NCBI RefSeq assembly: GCF_021341665.1
Contig: NZ_JAJTTH010000006.1
Location: 248,001-312,000, forward strand
From: Pseudomonas sp. Au-Pse12
GTDB taxonomy: Bacteria; Pseudomonadota; Gammaproteobacteria; Pseudomonadales; Pseudomonadaceae
Direction of reading: 5' to 3'
Length of the DNA: 64,000 nt
Both the position numbers and the translations under genes were made by a program. This document shows, one piece after another, positions 27,801 through 35,766 of this stretch (position 1 is its first letter; each line of letters begins with the position of its first letter). Below the pieces are notes generated by a model. The model did no database searches. It had not been told where the DNA came from and was given only the letters and a program-made list of their open reading frames with translations.

Positions 27801-28492
27801 AGGCCCAACAAGCCCAGCGCGCTGGCGGCGACGCCGGCGTAGCGCAGTTCGAGGGGCACCACCATGCCTTCGGTGGCATAGCGCAGGAGGAAGGCCAGGC
27901 CGAGGAACAGCAGCACCACGCCGACCCGTAGCACGGTGTTGCCGCCAAACAGCCAATTGCGCGCGCCGCTGATGGCGCGCTCGATCAGGTTCGGTTCCCG
28001 CGGCTGCGTCGCCACCGGCTCACGGGCCGGCGCCTGGGATTGCCAGACCGAATCCGGCAGCGGCTGGCTGGCCTCGACGGCTGCGGCAGGGCGCACCTCA
28101 GCGGGCAATTCCCAGACCAGATCCGGGGCAGCCGGCACCGGCTCCACTGGCTGGACCGGGTCAAGAATGAACTCAGGAAGGTCTTGCAGTTCCGGCGCGG
28201 CGTTCGAGGCCCTGTCGGCCTCGGCAGGCGGGGTGCTGGCCTGGGGTTCTGCAGCCGTTTCGGCAGCGCTGCCAGTGCCTTCCAGCAGGGCCAGACGCTG
28301 GCCCAGCGCCGCCAGGGCCTTTTTCGCCTGCTCCAGCTCGCGGTGCTGGTCGGCCACTTGTCGATGCAGGGCGCCGAAACGAATGGCCAGGCCAACAGCC
28401 AGGCCCAGCAGGGCGCCAATCAGGGCATCGCTGAAGGACTCGTCGATGATCCAGCCCAGCACGGCCCCCAGCAGCATGAACATCCATTGCAT
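24863..28492 (-). CDS. DUF2339 family polytopic membrane protein
   Basis: A very large (1209-residue) inner-membrane protein with a run of some 25-30 predicted membrane segments. The N-terminus has a membrane segment, a short coiled coil (HRQVADQHRELEQAKKALAALGQRLALLE) and a Pro/Ala-rich linker (about 60-160) before the polytopic part (RVGVVLLFLGLAFLLRYATEGMVVPLELRYAGV). The function is unknown. It is coupled by a 4-bp overlap to the DUF3999 gene downstream. Confidence 0.92.
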   Translation of the reverse strand: MQWMFMLLGAVLGWIIDESFSDALIGALLGLAVGLAIRFGALHRQVADQHRELEQAKKALAALGQRLALLEGTGSAAETAAEPQASTPPAEADRASNAAPELQDLPEFILDPVQPVEPVPAAPDLVWELPAEVRPAAAVEASQPLPDSVWQSQAPAREPVATQPREPNLIERAISGARNWLFGGNTVLRVGVVLLFLGLAFLLRYATEGMVVPLELRYAGVAASALGLLGLGWWLRRRNSNYALMLQGTGIAVLYLTVFAAMRLHPLLDPSAALGLLVAVTVFSAILAITQDSLGLAAAAALGGFAAPILTSTGAGSHVALFSYFALLNAGILAIAWFKAWRLLNLIGFVGTFGIGLAWGLRSYTPELLWSTEPFLVLFFVMYLAIGLLFTRRKLLELSDAPTDDSRQALLHWSARKGDYVDGSMLFGPPLVGFGLQLALVQHLAFAASFSALALGLIYMVLARVLMGGRALLLGETCLALGVIFASLAIPLGLDARWTSAAWAVEGAGIFWLGLRQQRPLARAFALLLQVGSALAFLSELRPGDTSLLAGAPLGALLLGGSLLFSFDQLRRAQKTQVASWEQGIAPILAVAGLAFLYLLAPLFLFTQGTAISWALAGLATLFVGLRLQSRTFLFSAFAVQLLGGALFLMRLQGADGDAGAVFSAGWSGLLSASLIGLALIGGMLLAARNDMVRNDPRLLRGLSLVLLAGLMMINLAVLFVLPWRTASGVWAASGLLIIWLSLYLQQRASFVFGLVLQVIGGSTFLLAGSDGFISGAVENLRPLANGDFWTPMVLALAALVGAWRLQRGNHGSAFDALSLGHLSDLLLAWGACWWAFSWLKEVLRFAPAHWQASLLLLVCAASVLLWALLAVRLKWPSLGLLCSLLMPAAGGVLLASWAPRYHPAADFGWLAWTLLFAVHFFSLRRLAALLPARVASIAHVLGCWLLIGVLALELRYGLLLLSEQYNAWRWLGWAILPSLYLVAMAVPRNWPWPVSAHSREYRLYAALPLAVLMLGWFWLANIVSDGRAEPLPYLPLLNPLELGLLFALFGVYVWSRSAVQELAIRADYAERGTQLVAGLSLFAFFTVLVMRAAHHWSGVPFQPDALLESMMVQAGLSIVWTLIALSLMIGGHLRHRREVWLIGAVLIAVVVAKLFLVELSNRGGLARIVSFIGVGVLLLVVGYFAPLPPKRAEAEPEPGKPLNEGVSS

Positions 28493-28555
28493 GTGTCGAT
28501 ATCCCTAAGCGGTCCACTGACGGACAGGTACAGCTGTGTTGATGCTTGCGCCGCA

Positions 28556-28589
28556 CGCCGGTTCCTACAACGGATTGCAGGAGCCGGCG
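28556..28589. repeat. REP-like hairpin between glgP and the DUF2339 gene
   Basis: CGCCGGTTCCT and AGGAGCCGGCG pair with one G-T, around a 12-nt loop. It lies in a 231-bp gap with no gene and may end the glgP transcript. Confidence 0.55.
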
Positions 28590-28723
28590 AAGGCCTCTCC
28601 CCGATTGGAAGCCAAGCGCGGCCCAAAAGACACCCCGAGGGAGACAAAATCGCCGCCCAGTATATCGACAAGGCCCAACAAACGCTGGGCCTTGTGCACA
28701 CTTCCAGGATTTTCTCGCAAGCC

Positions 28724-31174
28724 TCAGTCCAAGGCCTTCCAGATCTCCGTGGCGTACTCGCGGATGGTCCGGTCCGAAGAAAACCAGCCCATGCGCGCGG
28801 TGTTGAGCACCGCCGAACGCCACCATTCCTTGGAATCGTGCCAACGCTCCTCGACCCGCACCTGGGCATTCCAGTAGGCGTCGAAATCAGCGCAGACCAG
28901 AAACCGGTCGTAATCGATCAGCGAGTCGACCAGCCCGGTATAGCGCGACGGATCGTCCGGAGAGAACACCCCCCCACGAATCGCCTGCAGCACATCGTTC
29001 AGGCGATGGGAGGCGGCAATGTCCGGCACCGCGCTGAACTCGCCATTGCGCTTGCGCGCCTCCACCTGCTGGGCGCTGAGGCCAAAGATGAACATGTGCT
29101 CGGCGCCGACCTGCTCGCACATTTCGACGTTGGCGCCGTCCAGGGTGCCGATGGTCAGCGCGCCATTGAGGCCGAACTTCATGTTGCTGGTGCCCGAGGC
29201 CTCGAACCCGGCGGTGGAAATCTGCTCCGACAGGTCGGCGGCGGGAATGATGCTTTCCGCCAGGCTGACGTTGTAGTTGGGCAGGAACACCACCTTGAGC
29301 AGGCCGCGTACCGTGGGGTCGTTATTCACCGTACGGGCAATGTCGTTGGTCAGCTTGATGATCAGCTTGGCCTGGTGATAGCTGGCGGCGGCCTTGCCAG
29401 CGAAGATCTTCACCCGCGGCACCCAGTCGGTTTCCGGCTCGGCGCGGATCGCCTGGTACAGCGCCACGGTGTGCAGCAGGTTGAGCAACTGGCGCTTGTA
29501 TTCGTGGATGCGCTTGACCTGCACATCGAACATCGCCGCCGGGTTGATCGCGATCCCCAGGCGCTCGTGAATGATCGCCGCCAGGGCGCGCTTGCTGTGC
29601 AGCCGCTGCTCGGCGAACTGCTTGCGAAAGACCGGCTTCTCGGCAAAGGGCTCCAGCCCCCGCAGCAGCGCCTCGGGGTTGTCCAGCAGCTCGGGGCCCA
29701 GCGCCTCCACCAGCATTTCGGTGAGCGGCGGGTTGGCCTGGTACAACCAGCGGCGGAAGGTGATGCCGTTGGTCTTGTTGTTGATGCGCTCGGGGTACAG
29801 CTTGTGCAACTCGGAGAACACCGTGCTGCGCATCAGCTGGGTGTGCAGGCCGGACACGCCATTGACGCTGTGCGAACCGAGGAACGCCAGGTTGCCCATG
29901 CGCACCCGGCGGCCGTTGTCCTCCTCGATCAGCGACACCGCCCGCAGCACGTCGAAATCGTGCAAGCCCTTGGCCCGCAGCGAATCGATGTGCTGGGCAT
30001 TGATCAGGTAGATGATCTGCATGTGCCGCGGCAGCATGCGTTCCATCAAGCCCACCGGCCAGGTTTCCAGGGCTTCGGGCAACAGCGTGTGGTTGGTGTA
30101 GGACAGGGTTTCCACGGTGATCTGCCACGCCGCGTCCCAGGCAATGCCGTGCAAGTCGACCAACTGGCGCATCAGCTCGGCCACGGCGATCGACGGGTGG
30201 GTGTCGTTGAGCTGAATGGCCGCGTGCTCGCCGAGGCTGAGCACCGAATCGTGCATGTTCTTGTGGCGCCGCAGCAGGTCCTGCAGCGACGCCGAGACGA
30301 AGAAGTATTCCTGGCGCAGGCGCAGTTCCTGGCCGGCCTCGGTGCTGTCAGCCGGGTACAGCACCCGGGAGATGCTCTCGGCCCGAGCCACTTCCGCCAC
30401 CGCGCCCAAGTGGTCGCCGGCGTTGAAACGCTCCAGGTGCAGGTCTTCCATGGCCCGTGCCCGCCACAGGCGCAAGGTATTGACGCTGGCCCCGCGCCAC
30501 CCCACCACCGGGGTGTCGTAGGCCACCGCGCGCACCGTTTCCGCCGGCCACCAGACTTGCCGGGCATGGCCCGCCTCGTCGGTCACGGTGTCGACACTGC
30601 CGCCAAAGCCGATGGAGTAGATCACCTCGGGGCGCTCGAACTCCCAGGGGTTGCCGAAATCCAGCCAGTGCTCGGTCTGCTCCTGCTGCCAGCCATCGAC
30701 AATGGCCTGGCGGAACAGCCCGTGTTCATAGCGAATGCCGTAGCCGTGGCCGGCGATGCCCAGGGTCGACATGCTTTCCATGAAACACGCCGCCAAGCGC
30801 CCCAGGCCGCCGTTACCCAGCGCCGCATCGGGCTCCAGCAGGCGGATGCGCTCCAGGTCCACGCCAAGGTCGGTGAGGGCTTCGCGGGCCACGTCCAGCA
30901 ACCCAAGGTTGCTCAGGCTGTCGAACAAGAGCCGACCAATGAGGAACTCCAGGGACAGGTAGTACACCCGCTTCTGACCCTTGCGGTAGATCTGTCGCGT
31001 GTGATCCATCCAGTGGTCGACCATATGGTCCCGCGCGGCCAGGGCAATGGCCTCGAACCAGTCGTGATCGAAGGCGTGATCCGGGTCTTTGCCTACCGCG
31101 TAGGTGAGCTTGGTCAAGACGGCTTCGCGAAAAGCAGCCACCTCAGCGTCGCGAACAAGGGGTTCCTGAGTCAT
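28724..31174 (-). CDS. glgP: Glycogen/maltodextrin phosphorylase
   Basis: PLP-dependent enzyme that releases glucose 1-phosphate from alpha-1,4-glucans. It is 816 residues from MTQEPLVRDAEVAAFRE. Diagnostic stretches are YYLSLEFLIGRLLFDSLSNLG, DAALGNGGLGRLAACFMES, VKRIHEYKRQLLNLLH, and the PLP-lysine motif FEASGTSNMKFGLNGALTIGTLDGANVEM. No other glycogen gene is near, so it is an isolated catabolic gene here. Confidence 0.97.
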   Translation of the reverse strand: MTQEPLVRDAEVAAFREAVLTKLTYAVGKDPDHAFDHDWFEAIALAARDHMVDHWMDHTRQIYRKGQKRVYYLSLEFLIGRLLFDSLSNLGLLDVAREALTDLGVDLERIRLLEPDAALGNGGLGRLAACFMESMSTLGIAGHGYGIRYEHGLFRQAIVDGWQQEQTEHWLDFGNPWEFERPEVIYSIGFGGSVDTVTDEAGHARQVWWPAETVRAVAYDTPVVGWRGASVNTLRLWRARAMEDLHLERFNAGDHLGAVAEVARAESISRVLYPADSTEAGQELRLRQEYFFVSASLQDLLRRHKNMHDSVLSLGEHAAIQLNDTHPSIAVAELMRQLVDLHGIAWDAAWQITVETLSYTNHTLLPEALETWPVGLMERMLPRHMQIIYLINAQHIDSLRAKGLHDFDVLRAVSLIEEDNGRRVRMGNLAFLGSHSVNGVSGLHTQLMRSTVFSELHKLYPERINNKTNGITFRRWLYQANPPLTEMLVEALGPELLDNPEALLRGLEPFAEKPVFRKQFAEQRLHSKRALAAIIHERLGIAINPAAMFDVQVKRIHEYKRQLLNLLHTVALYQAIRAEPETDWVPRVKIFAGKAAASYHQAKLIIKLTNDIARTVNNDPTVRGLLKVVFLPNYNVSLAESIIPAADLSEQISTAGFEASGTSNMKFGLNGALTIGTLDGANVEMCEQVGAEHMFIFGLSAQQVEARKRNGEFSAVPDIAASHRLNDVLQAIRGGVFSPDDPSRYTGLVDSLIDYDRFLVCADFDAYWNAQVRVEERWHDSKEWWRSAVLNTARMGWFSSDRTIREYATEIWKALD

Positions 31175-31380
31175 CGATACGACCTCTGACGAGATACACA
31201 GTGAGCATGGAATGGTCTGAGCCTAGTCGGTCTGACACGAGGCGAAGGCTCTGGTTCGGCGCTACTTCAAATGGCTCGGCTAATGGGGGGAGTCGTCTGC
31301 GCCAGCAGGGAAAAAGATGCAGTTGCCGTGCCGCCATGCATTATTCGGCGCCATATGAAGAAAAATCCGACCCGCAGTCG

Positions 31381-31408
31381 TTCAAAAATCCACCAGTCCC
31401 GGTATGAT
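31381..31408 (+). promoter_or_regulatory. Likely sigma70 promoter of the YkgJ-family gene
   Basis: TTCAAA (31381-31386) and TATGAT (31403-31408) with 16-bp spacing lie 36 bp before the ATG. The -10 is strong and the -35 is modest. Confidence 0.5.
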
Positions 31409-31443
31409 CGCGCGCCCTGGAACATGCCGGAACCACCACCTTG

Positions 31444-31884
31444 ATGAAGTCCAACCTGATCGCCGCCGCGGAAATCGACCGTCTCGATACCTGGGCCAAA
31501 TACACCGCGCCCATGTGCGGCTCCTGCATGTCCAGCTGCTGCACCCTGCCGGTGGAAGTGAAGATCAAGGACCTGATCCGCATTGGCATCGTCGACGAAT
31601 TCGAGCGCGGCGAACCGGCGAAGAACATCGCCAAGCGCCTGCAGAAAGAAGGCATCGTCGAGCGCTACAACCAGAAGTCGGAAATCTTCACCCTGCAGCG
31701 CATGAGCAACAACGACTGCCTGTATCTGGATCGTAAGAGCCGCCTGTGCACCATTTATGACAAGCGCCCGGACACCTGCCGCAACCACCCGAAGATCGGC
31801 CCGCGCCCGGGCTACTGCGCCTACAAGCCCAAGCCCCAGGAACGCCCGACCAATACCAGCAGTCGGACCCTGGAACGCTTCTGA
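31444..31884 (+). CDS. YkgJ family cysteine-cluster protein
   Basis: A 146-residue cytosolic protein with eight Cys in the CxxCC family pattern: Cys25, 28, 32 and 33 (APMCGSCMSSCCTLP), and four more in NDCLYLDRKSRLCTIYDKRP, DTCRNHP and GYCAY. The family is predicted to bind zinc or an iron-sulfur cluster; its role is unknown. A TTG precedes the ATG directly, but the ATG at 31444 is the sensible start. Confidence 0.9.
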   Translation: MKSNLIAAAEIDRLDTWAKYTAPMCGSCMSSCCTLPVEVKIKDLIRIGIVDEFERGEPAKNIAKRLQKEGIVERYNQKSEIFTLQRMSNNDCLYLDRKSRLCTIYDKRPDTCRNHPKIGPRPGYCAYKPKPQERPTNTSSRTLERF

Positions 31885-31914
31885 GCCACCGCGCCTCACC
31901 GCTACTACCGCTGC

Positions 31915-31941
31915 TGTAGCCGCTGCCGAGCAGCGGCTACA
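31915..31941 (+). terminator. Hairpin 3' of the YkgJ-family gene
   Basis: TGTAGCCGCTGC and GCAGCGGCTACA pair perfectly around a 3-nt loop, 31 bp past the stop. A weak T-rich stretch follows (GGTTTTCTCC). Confidence 0.6.
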
Positions 31942-31960
31942 TGAACAGGTTTTCTCCAGG

Positions 31961-32000
31961 CAAAAAAAACGCCCCCGGTCTCGCGACCGGGGGCGTTTTC
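31961..32000 (-). terminator. Intrinsic terminator of typA
   Basis: A 15-bp perfect stem (AAAACGCCCCCGGTC and its complement, loop TCGC). On the minus strand an eight-T run follows. It lies 21 bp past the typA stop and could also work weakly for the plus strand. Confidence 0.9.
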
Positions 32001-32020
32001 ATTCAGCCGGAACTAAAGAC

Positions 32021-33841
32021 TCAGTTCTTGGCTTTCTTGGCAGCGCGAGTACGCTCGCCTTCGTCCAGGATCTTCTTGCGAAGACGGATGGACTTAGGCG
32101 TCACTTCGCACAGCTCGTCGTCCTGGATGAATTCCAGAGCCTGTTCCAGGGTGAAACGAACCGGCGGCACCAGGGCGATGGTTTCGTCTTTACCCGAAGC
32201 ACGCATGTTGTCGAGCTTCTTGCCTTTGGTTGGGTTCACACCCAGGTCGTTGTCACGGCTGTTCAGACCAACGATCTGACCGTTGTAGATCTCCTGGCCG
32301 TGCTCGACGAACAGCTTGCCGCGCGCCTGCAGGGTTTCCAGGGAGTAGGTCAGGGCCTTGCCGGTTTCTACCGATACCAGTACGCCGTTCTGACGGCCGG
32401 ACATGTGGCCGGACTTCATCGGAGCGTAGCGATCGAAGATCGAGGTCAGGATGCCTGCACCGTTGGTCAGGGTCAGGAACTGGTTACGGAAACCGATCAG
32501 ACCACGGGCCGGGATGTTGTATTCCAGGCGTACACGGCCCTTGCCATCCGGAACCATGTTGCTCAGGTCGCCCTTACGCAGGCCCATTTCTTCCATGACC
32601 TTGCCCTGGGATTCTTCAGGGATGTCGATGGTGACGTTTTCGAACGGTTCCTGCTTCACGCCATCCACTTCACGGATGATCACTTCAGGACGGCCAACGC
32701 CCATCTCGAAGCCTTCGCGACGCATGGTTTCGATCAGTACCGACAGGTGCAGCTCACCACGGCCGGAAACCTTGAACTTGTCGGCCGAGTCGCCTTCTTC
32801 AACGCGCAGGGCAACGTTGTACAGCAGCTCCTTGTCCAGACGTTCCTTGATGTTACGGGAAGTCACGAACTTGCCTTCTTTACCGCAGAATGGCGAATCG
32901 TTGACCTGGAAGGTCATGGAAACGGTTGGCTCGTCGACGCTCAGTGGCTTCATCGCTTCGACAACAGTCGGGTCGCACAGGGTGTCGGAGATGAACAGCT
33001 CGTCGAAACCGCTGATGCAGACGATGTCGCCGGCGGCAGCTTCTTCAACGTCCACACGGTGCAGACCGTGGTGACCCATCAGCTTGAGGATACGACCGTT
33101 ACGGCGCTTGCCGTTGACGTCGATGGCCACTACCGGGGTGTTCGGCTTGACGCGACCGCGAGCGATACGGCCAACGCCGATCACACCCAGGAAGCTGTTG
33201 TAGTCCAGAGCGGAAACCTGCATCTGGAACGGGCCGTCACGGTCAACGCTTGGCGCTGGCACGTTGTCGACGATCGACTGGTACAGCGGGGTCATGTCTT
33301 CAGCCATTTCGGTGTGGTCAAGACCAGCAATACCGTTCAGGGCCGAGGCGTAGACGACTTTGAAGTCCAACTGTTCTTCAGTGGCGCCCAGGTTGTCGAA
33401 CAGGTCGAAGATCTGGTCCAGAACCCAGTCAGGACGCGCGCCCGGACGGTCAACCTTGTTGATCACCACGATTGGACGCAGGCCGGCTTCGAAGGCCTTC
33501 TTGGTCACGAAACGGGTTTGCGGCATAGGGCCGTCTTGAGCGTCGACCAGCAGCAGCACGGAGTCGACCATGGACATTACGCGCTCAACTTCGCCGCCGA
33601 AGTCGGCGTGGCCCGGGGTGTCCACGATGTTGATGTGGTAGCCGTTCCAGTTGATGGCGGTGTTTTTCGCCAGAATGGTAATGCCGCGCTCTTTTTCCTG
33701 GTCGTTGGAGTCCATCACGCGCTCGTCGTTGAGCTCGTTGCGCTCCAGGGTGCCGGATTGACGCAGGAGTTTGTCTACCAGGGTGGTCTTACCATGGTCA
33801 ACGTGGGCAATGATGGCGATGTTGCGTAGATTTTCGATCAC
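32021..33841 (-). CDS. typA: Ribosome-associated translational GTPase TypA/BipA
   Basis: GTPase of the EF-G-like family that helps ribosome assembly and stress adaptation. I chose the GTG at 33841, giving MIENLRNIAIIAHVDHGKTTLVDKLL (606 residues, normal length); the open frame runs 19 codons further without similarity. The GTPase motifs are intact: AHVDHGKTT (G1), ERGITI (G2), DTPGHADFGGEVER (G3), NKVDRPGARPDWVLDQ (G4). The TypA-specific C-terminal domain follows. It has its own terminator. Confidence 0.97.
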   Translation of the reverse strand: MIENLRNIAIIAHVDHGKTTLVDKLLRQSGTLERNELNDERVMDSNDQEKERGITILAKNTAINWNGYHINIVDTPGHADFGGEVERVMSMVDSVLLLVDAQDGPMPQTRFVTKKAFEAGLRPIVVINKVDRPGARPDWVLDQIFDLFDNLGATEEQLDFKVVYASALNGIAGLDHTEMAEDMTPLYQSIVDNVPAPSVDRDGPFQMQVSALDYNSFLGVIGVGRIARGRVKPNTPVVAIDVNGKRRNGRILKLMGHHGLHRVDVEEAAAGDIVCISGFDELFISDTLCDPTVVEAMKPLSVDEPTVSMTFQVNDSPFCGKEGKFVTSRNIKERLDKELLYNVALRVEEGDSADKFKVSGRGELHLSVLIETMRREGFEMGVGRPEVIIREVDGVKQEPFENVTIDIPEESQGKVMEEMGLRKGDLSNMVPDGKGRVRLEYNIPARGLIGFRNQFLTLTNGAGILTSIFDRYAPMKSGHMSGRQNGVLVSVETGKALTYSLETLQARGKLFVEHGQEIYNGQIVGLNSRDNDLGVNPTKGKKLDNMRASGKDETIALVPPVRFTLEQALEFIQDDELCEVTPKSIRLRKKILDEGERTRAAKKAKN

Positions 33842-33980
33842 TTGTGTATCTCGATCAGAGGATTCGGTGTGCTGACAAATGCTGGCAGCGATTAACAATA
33901 GATTCAGGCCTGGCCGTTACAGCTGGACGGCGGCGTCGGGGGGCCGGTGACGCAAGCCACAGGCGAACATCCCCGGGCAC

Positions 33981-35435
33981 TTAGCTCGGTCTATAAACGC
34001 GCACATTGGCATGTCCCTCACTGAGCAGATGGTGAGCATGCAGGCGACTCATGACGCCTTTGTCGCAATACAGCAGGTACTGGCGCGTAGGGTCCAGTTC
34101 CTTGAAGCGGGCGTTCAATGCATAGAACGGCAGCGCTTTTACTTCGATGCCAGCCAGCTCCAGCGGGTCGTCTTCCTGGGCATCCGGGTGACGGATGTCG
34201 ATGATGATCTGACCGGCCAGCGCCTCACTGACTTCTTCAATCTGCACATCCTGGCCCAACTCGTCGATCACCCGATCGATCGGCACCAGTTTGGCCCGCT
34301 CGATCGCACGCTCGAGCACCGCCATATCGAATTCTTTCTCTTCATGCTCGACGCGATGGCGCTTGGCATGGGTCTTGGGGTTCACCGAAATGACCCCGCA
34401 GTACTCCGGCATGTGCTTGGCGAAGTCGGCGGTGCCGATTTCCTCGGCCAGGTCGATGATGTCCTGCTTGTGGCTGGCGATCAGCGGACGCAGCACCAGC
34501 TTCTCGGTCACGCAGTCGATCACCGACAGGTTCGGCAGGGTCTGGCTGGACACCTGGGAAATCGCCTCGCCAGTCACCAGCGCATCGATGTGCAGGCGGT
34601 CGGCGATGCTCGACGCGGCACGCAACATCATACGCTTCAAAATGACGCCCATATGACTGTTGTCGACTTTGCCGAGAATTTCCCCGAGCACTTCCTCGAA
34701 CGGCACGCTGACGAACAGCACGCGCTGGGAGCTGCCGTACTTCTTCCATATATAGTGCGCGACTTCCATCACGCCCAATTCGTGGGCACGCCCGCCCAGG
34801 TTGAAGAAGCAGAAATGCCCCATCAGGCCGCGCCGCATGATCTGGTAGGCCGCCACCGTGGAATCGAAACCGCCGGACATCAGCACCAGGGTCTGTTCCA
34901 GGGCACCCAGCGGGTAGCCGCCGATGCTGTTGTGCTGGCTGTGGATCACGAACAACCGTTGGTCGCGAATTTCCATCCGCACTTCGATTTCCGGCTCTTT
35001 CAGGGAAATTCCGGCGGCGCCGCACTGCCGACGCAGTTGGCTGCCGACGTATTTTTCCACGTCCATGGAGCTGAACGAGTGCTTGCCGGCACGCTTGCAG
35101 CGCACCGAAAAAATCTTCCCGGGCAAGGCATCGCCGAAGTGCTGCTTGCACTTGGCGACGATGTCGTCGAAGTCGCCCAGAGGGTACTCGTCGACCTGCA
35201 GGAAATGCGCGATGCCGGGCATGCAGCTCAGGCGCTCGGTCATGTCCTTCAGGGCCTTGGGGTCGCTGACGGCGGTTTCCAGCTCGAGGTTGTCCCACAC
35301 ACCATTGACCACCACGGCCGGGTCCAGATCGCGGAGCACGGCACGGATGTTTTTCGCCAACTGACGGATGAAACGCGTCCGTACCGGGCGGCTCTTGATG
35401 GTGATTTCCGGGAAAACTTTAACGATTAGTTTCAT
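33981..35435 (-). CDS. thiI: tRNA 4-thiouridine synthase / sulfurtransferase ThiI
   Basis: Adds sulfur to U8 of tRNA and, in many bacteria, supplies sulfur for thiazole synthesis. The 484-residue protein starts MKLIVKVFPEITIKSRPVRTRF. Order: N-terminal ferredoxin-like and THUMP domains, the PP-loop ATPase motif (LVLMSGGFDSTVAAYQIM), the conserved Cys in MPEYCGVISVNPKTHAKRH, and a C-terminal rhodanese domain with the catalytic Cys in YLLYCDKGVMSRLHAHHL. It is divergent from glnA. Confidence 0.97.
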   Translation of the reverse strand: MKLIVKVFPEITIKSRPVRTRFIRQLAKNIRAVLRDLDPAVVVNGVWDNLELETAVSDPKALKDMTERLSCMPGIAHFLQVDEYPLGDFDDIVAKCKQHFGDALPGKIFSVRCKRAGKHSFSSMDVEKYVGSQLRRQCGAAGISLKEPEIEVRMEIRDQRLFVIHSQHNSIGGYPLGALEQTLVLMSGGFDSTVAAYQIMRRGLMGHFCFFNLGGRAHELGVMEVAHYIWKKYGSSQRVLFVSVPFEEVLGEILGKVDNSHMGVILKRMMLRAASSIADRLHIDALVTGEAISQVSSQTLPNLSVIDCVTEKLVLRPLIASHKQDIIDLAEEIGTADFAKHMPEYCGVISVNPKTHAKRHRVEHEEKEFDMAVLERAIERAKLVPIDRVIDELGQDVQIEEVSEALAGQIIIDIRHPDAQEDDPLELAGIEVKALPFYALNARFKELDPTRQYLLYCDKGVMSRLHAHHLLSEGHANVRVYRPS

Positions 35436-35531
35436 GAAAACAGCGCGCGCTGGGCCAGCCGAAAAAGGGGGGCGCGGATTATAGCGGAAATTGCTCAAGG
35501 TTTAACCAGTTAATGTGCAGAAGGTTTTCAG

Positions 35532-35592
35532 TGCACCAAAACGGGTCATTTATGGGCAAAGACGCTACATTGCAGTGCGCCAGATACCGGCA
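35532..35592. promoter_or_regulatory. NtrC-like sites upstream of glnA
   Basis: Two imperfect matches to TGCACCA-N3-TGGTGCA: TGCACCAAAACGGGTCA (35532-35548; left half perfect, right half 4 of 7) and TGCGCCAGATACCGGCA (35576-35592; left half 6 of 7). They lie about 75-135 bp upstream of the predicted start site, as expected for an NtrC enhancer. Confidence 0.5.
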
Positions 35593-35651
35593 TTTCAGCG
35601 AATGCGTCCTATAAAGCGTGATTTTGGGGCAGAAAACCCATCACGGGGCAC

Positions 35652-35667
35652 TGGCATGCAATTTGCT
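35652..35667 (+). promoter_or_regulatory. Sigma54 promoter of glnA
   Basis: TGGCATG-CAAT-TTGCT differs from the TGGCACG-N4-TTGCW consensus at one position and has exact spacing. Transcription should begin near 35679, about 88 bp before the glnA ATG. This is the nitrogen-regulated promoter expected for glnA. Confidence 0.85.
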
Positions 35668-35766
35668 CCCTTGTGAGGCAGGTTGCCATGGCAGAGTATT
35701 CGCGCCGGCATCACCCACATTCTAAGGGCACTCCAACACCAAGCCCGAAGCCACCCGGAGGACACT

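Noticed and set aside
25085..31189. Very long plus-strand frames opposite the DUF2339 and glgP genes
   Set aside because: Composition is dominated by Gln, Arg and His from complementary GC-rich codons; no domain is recognisable.
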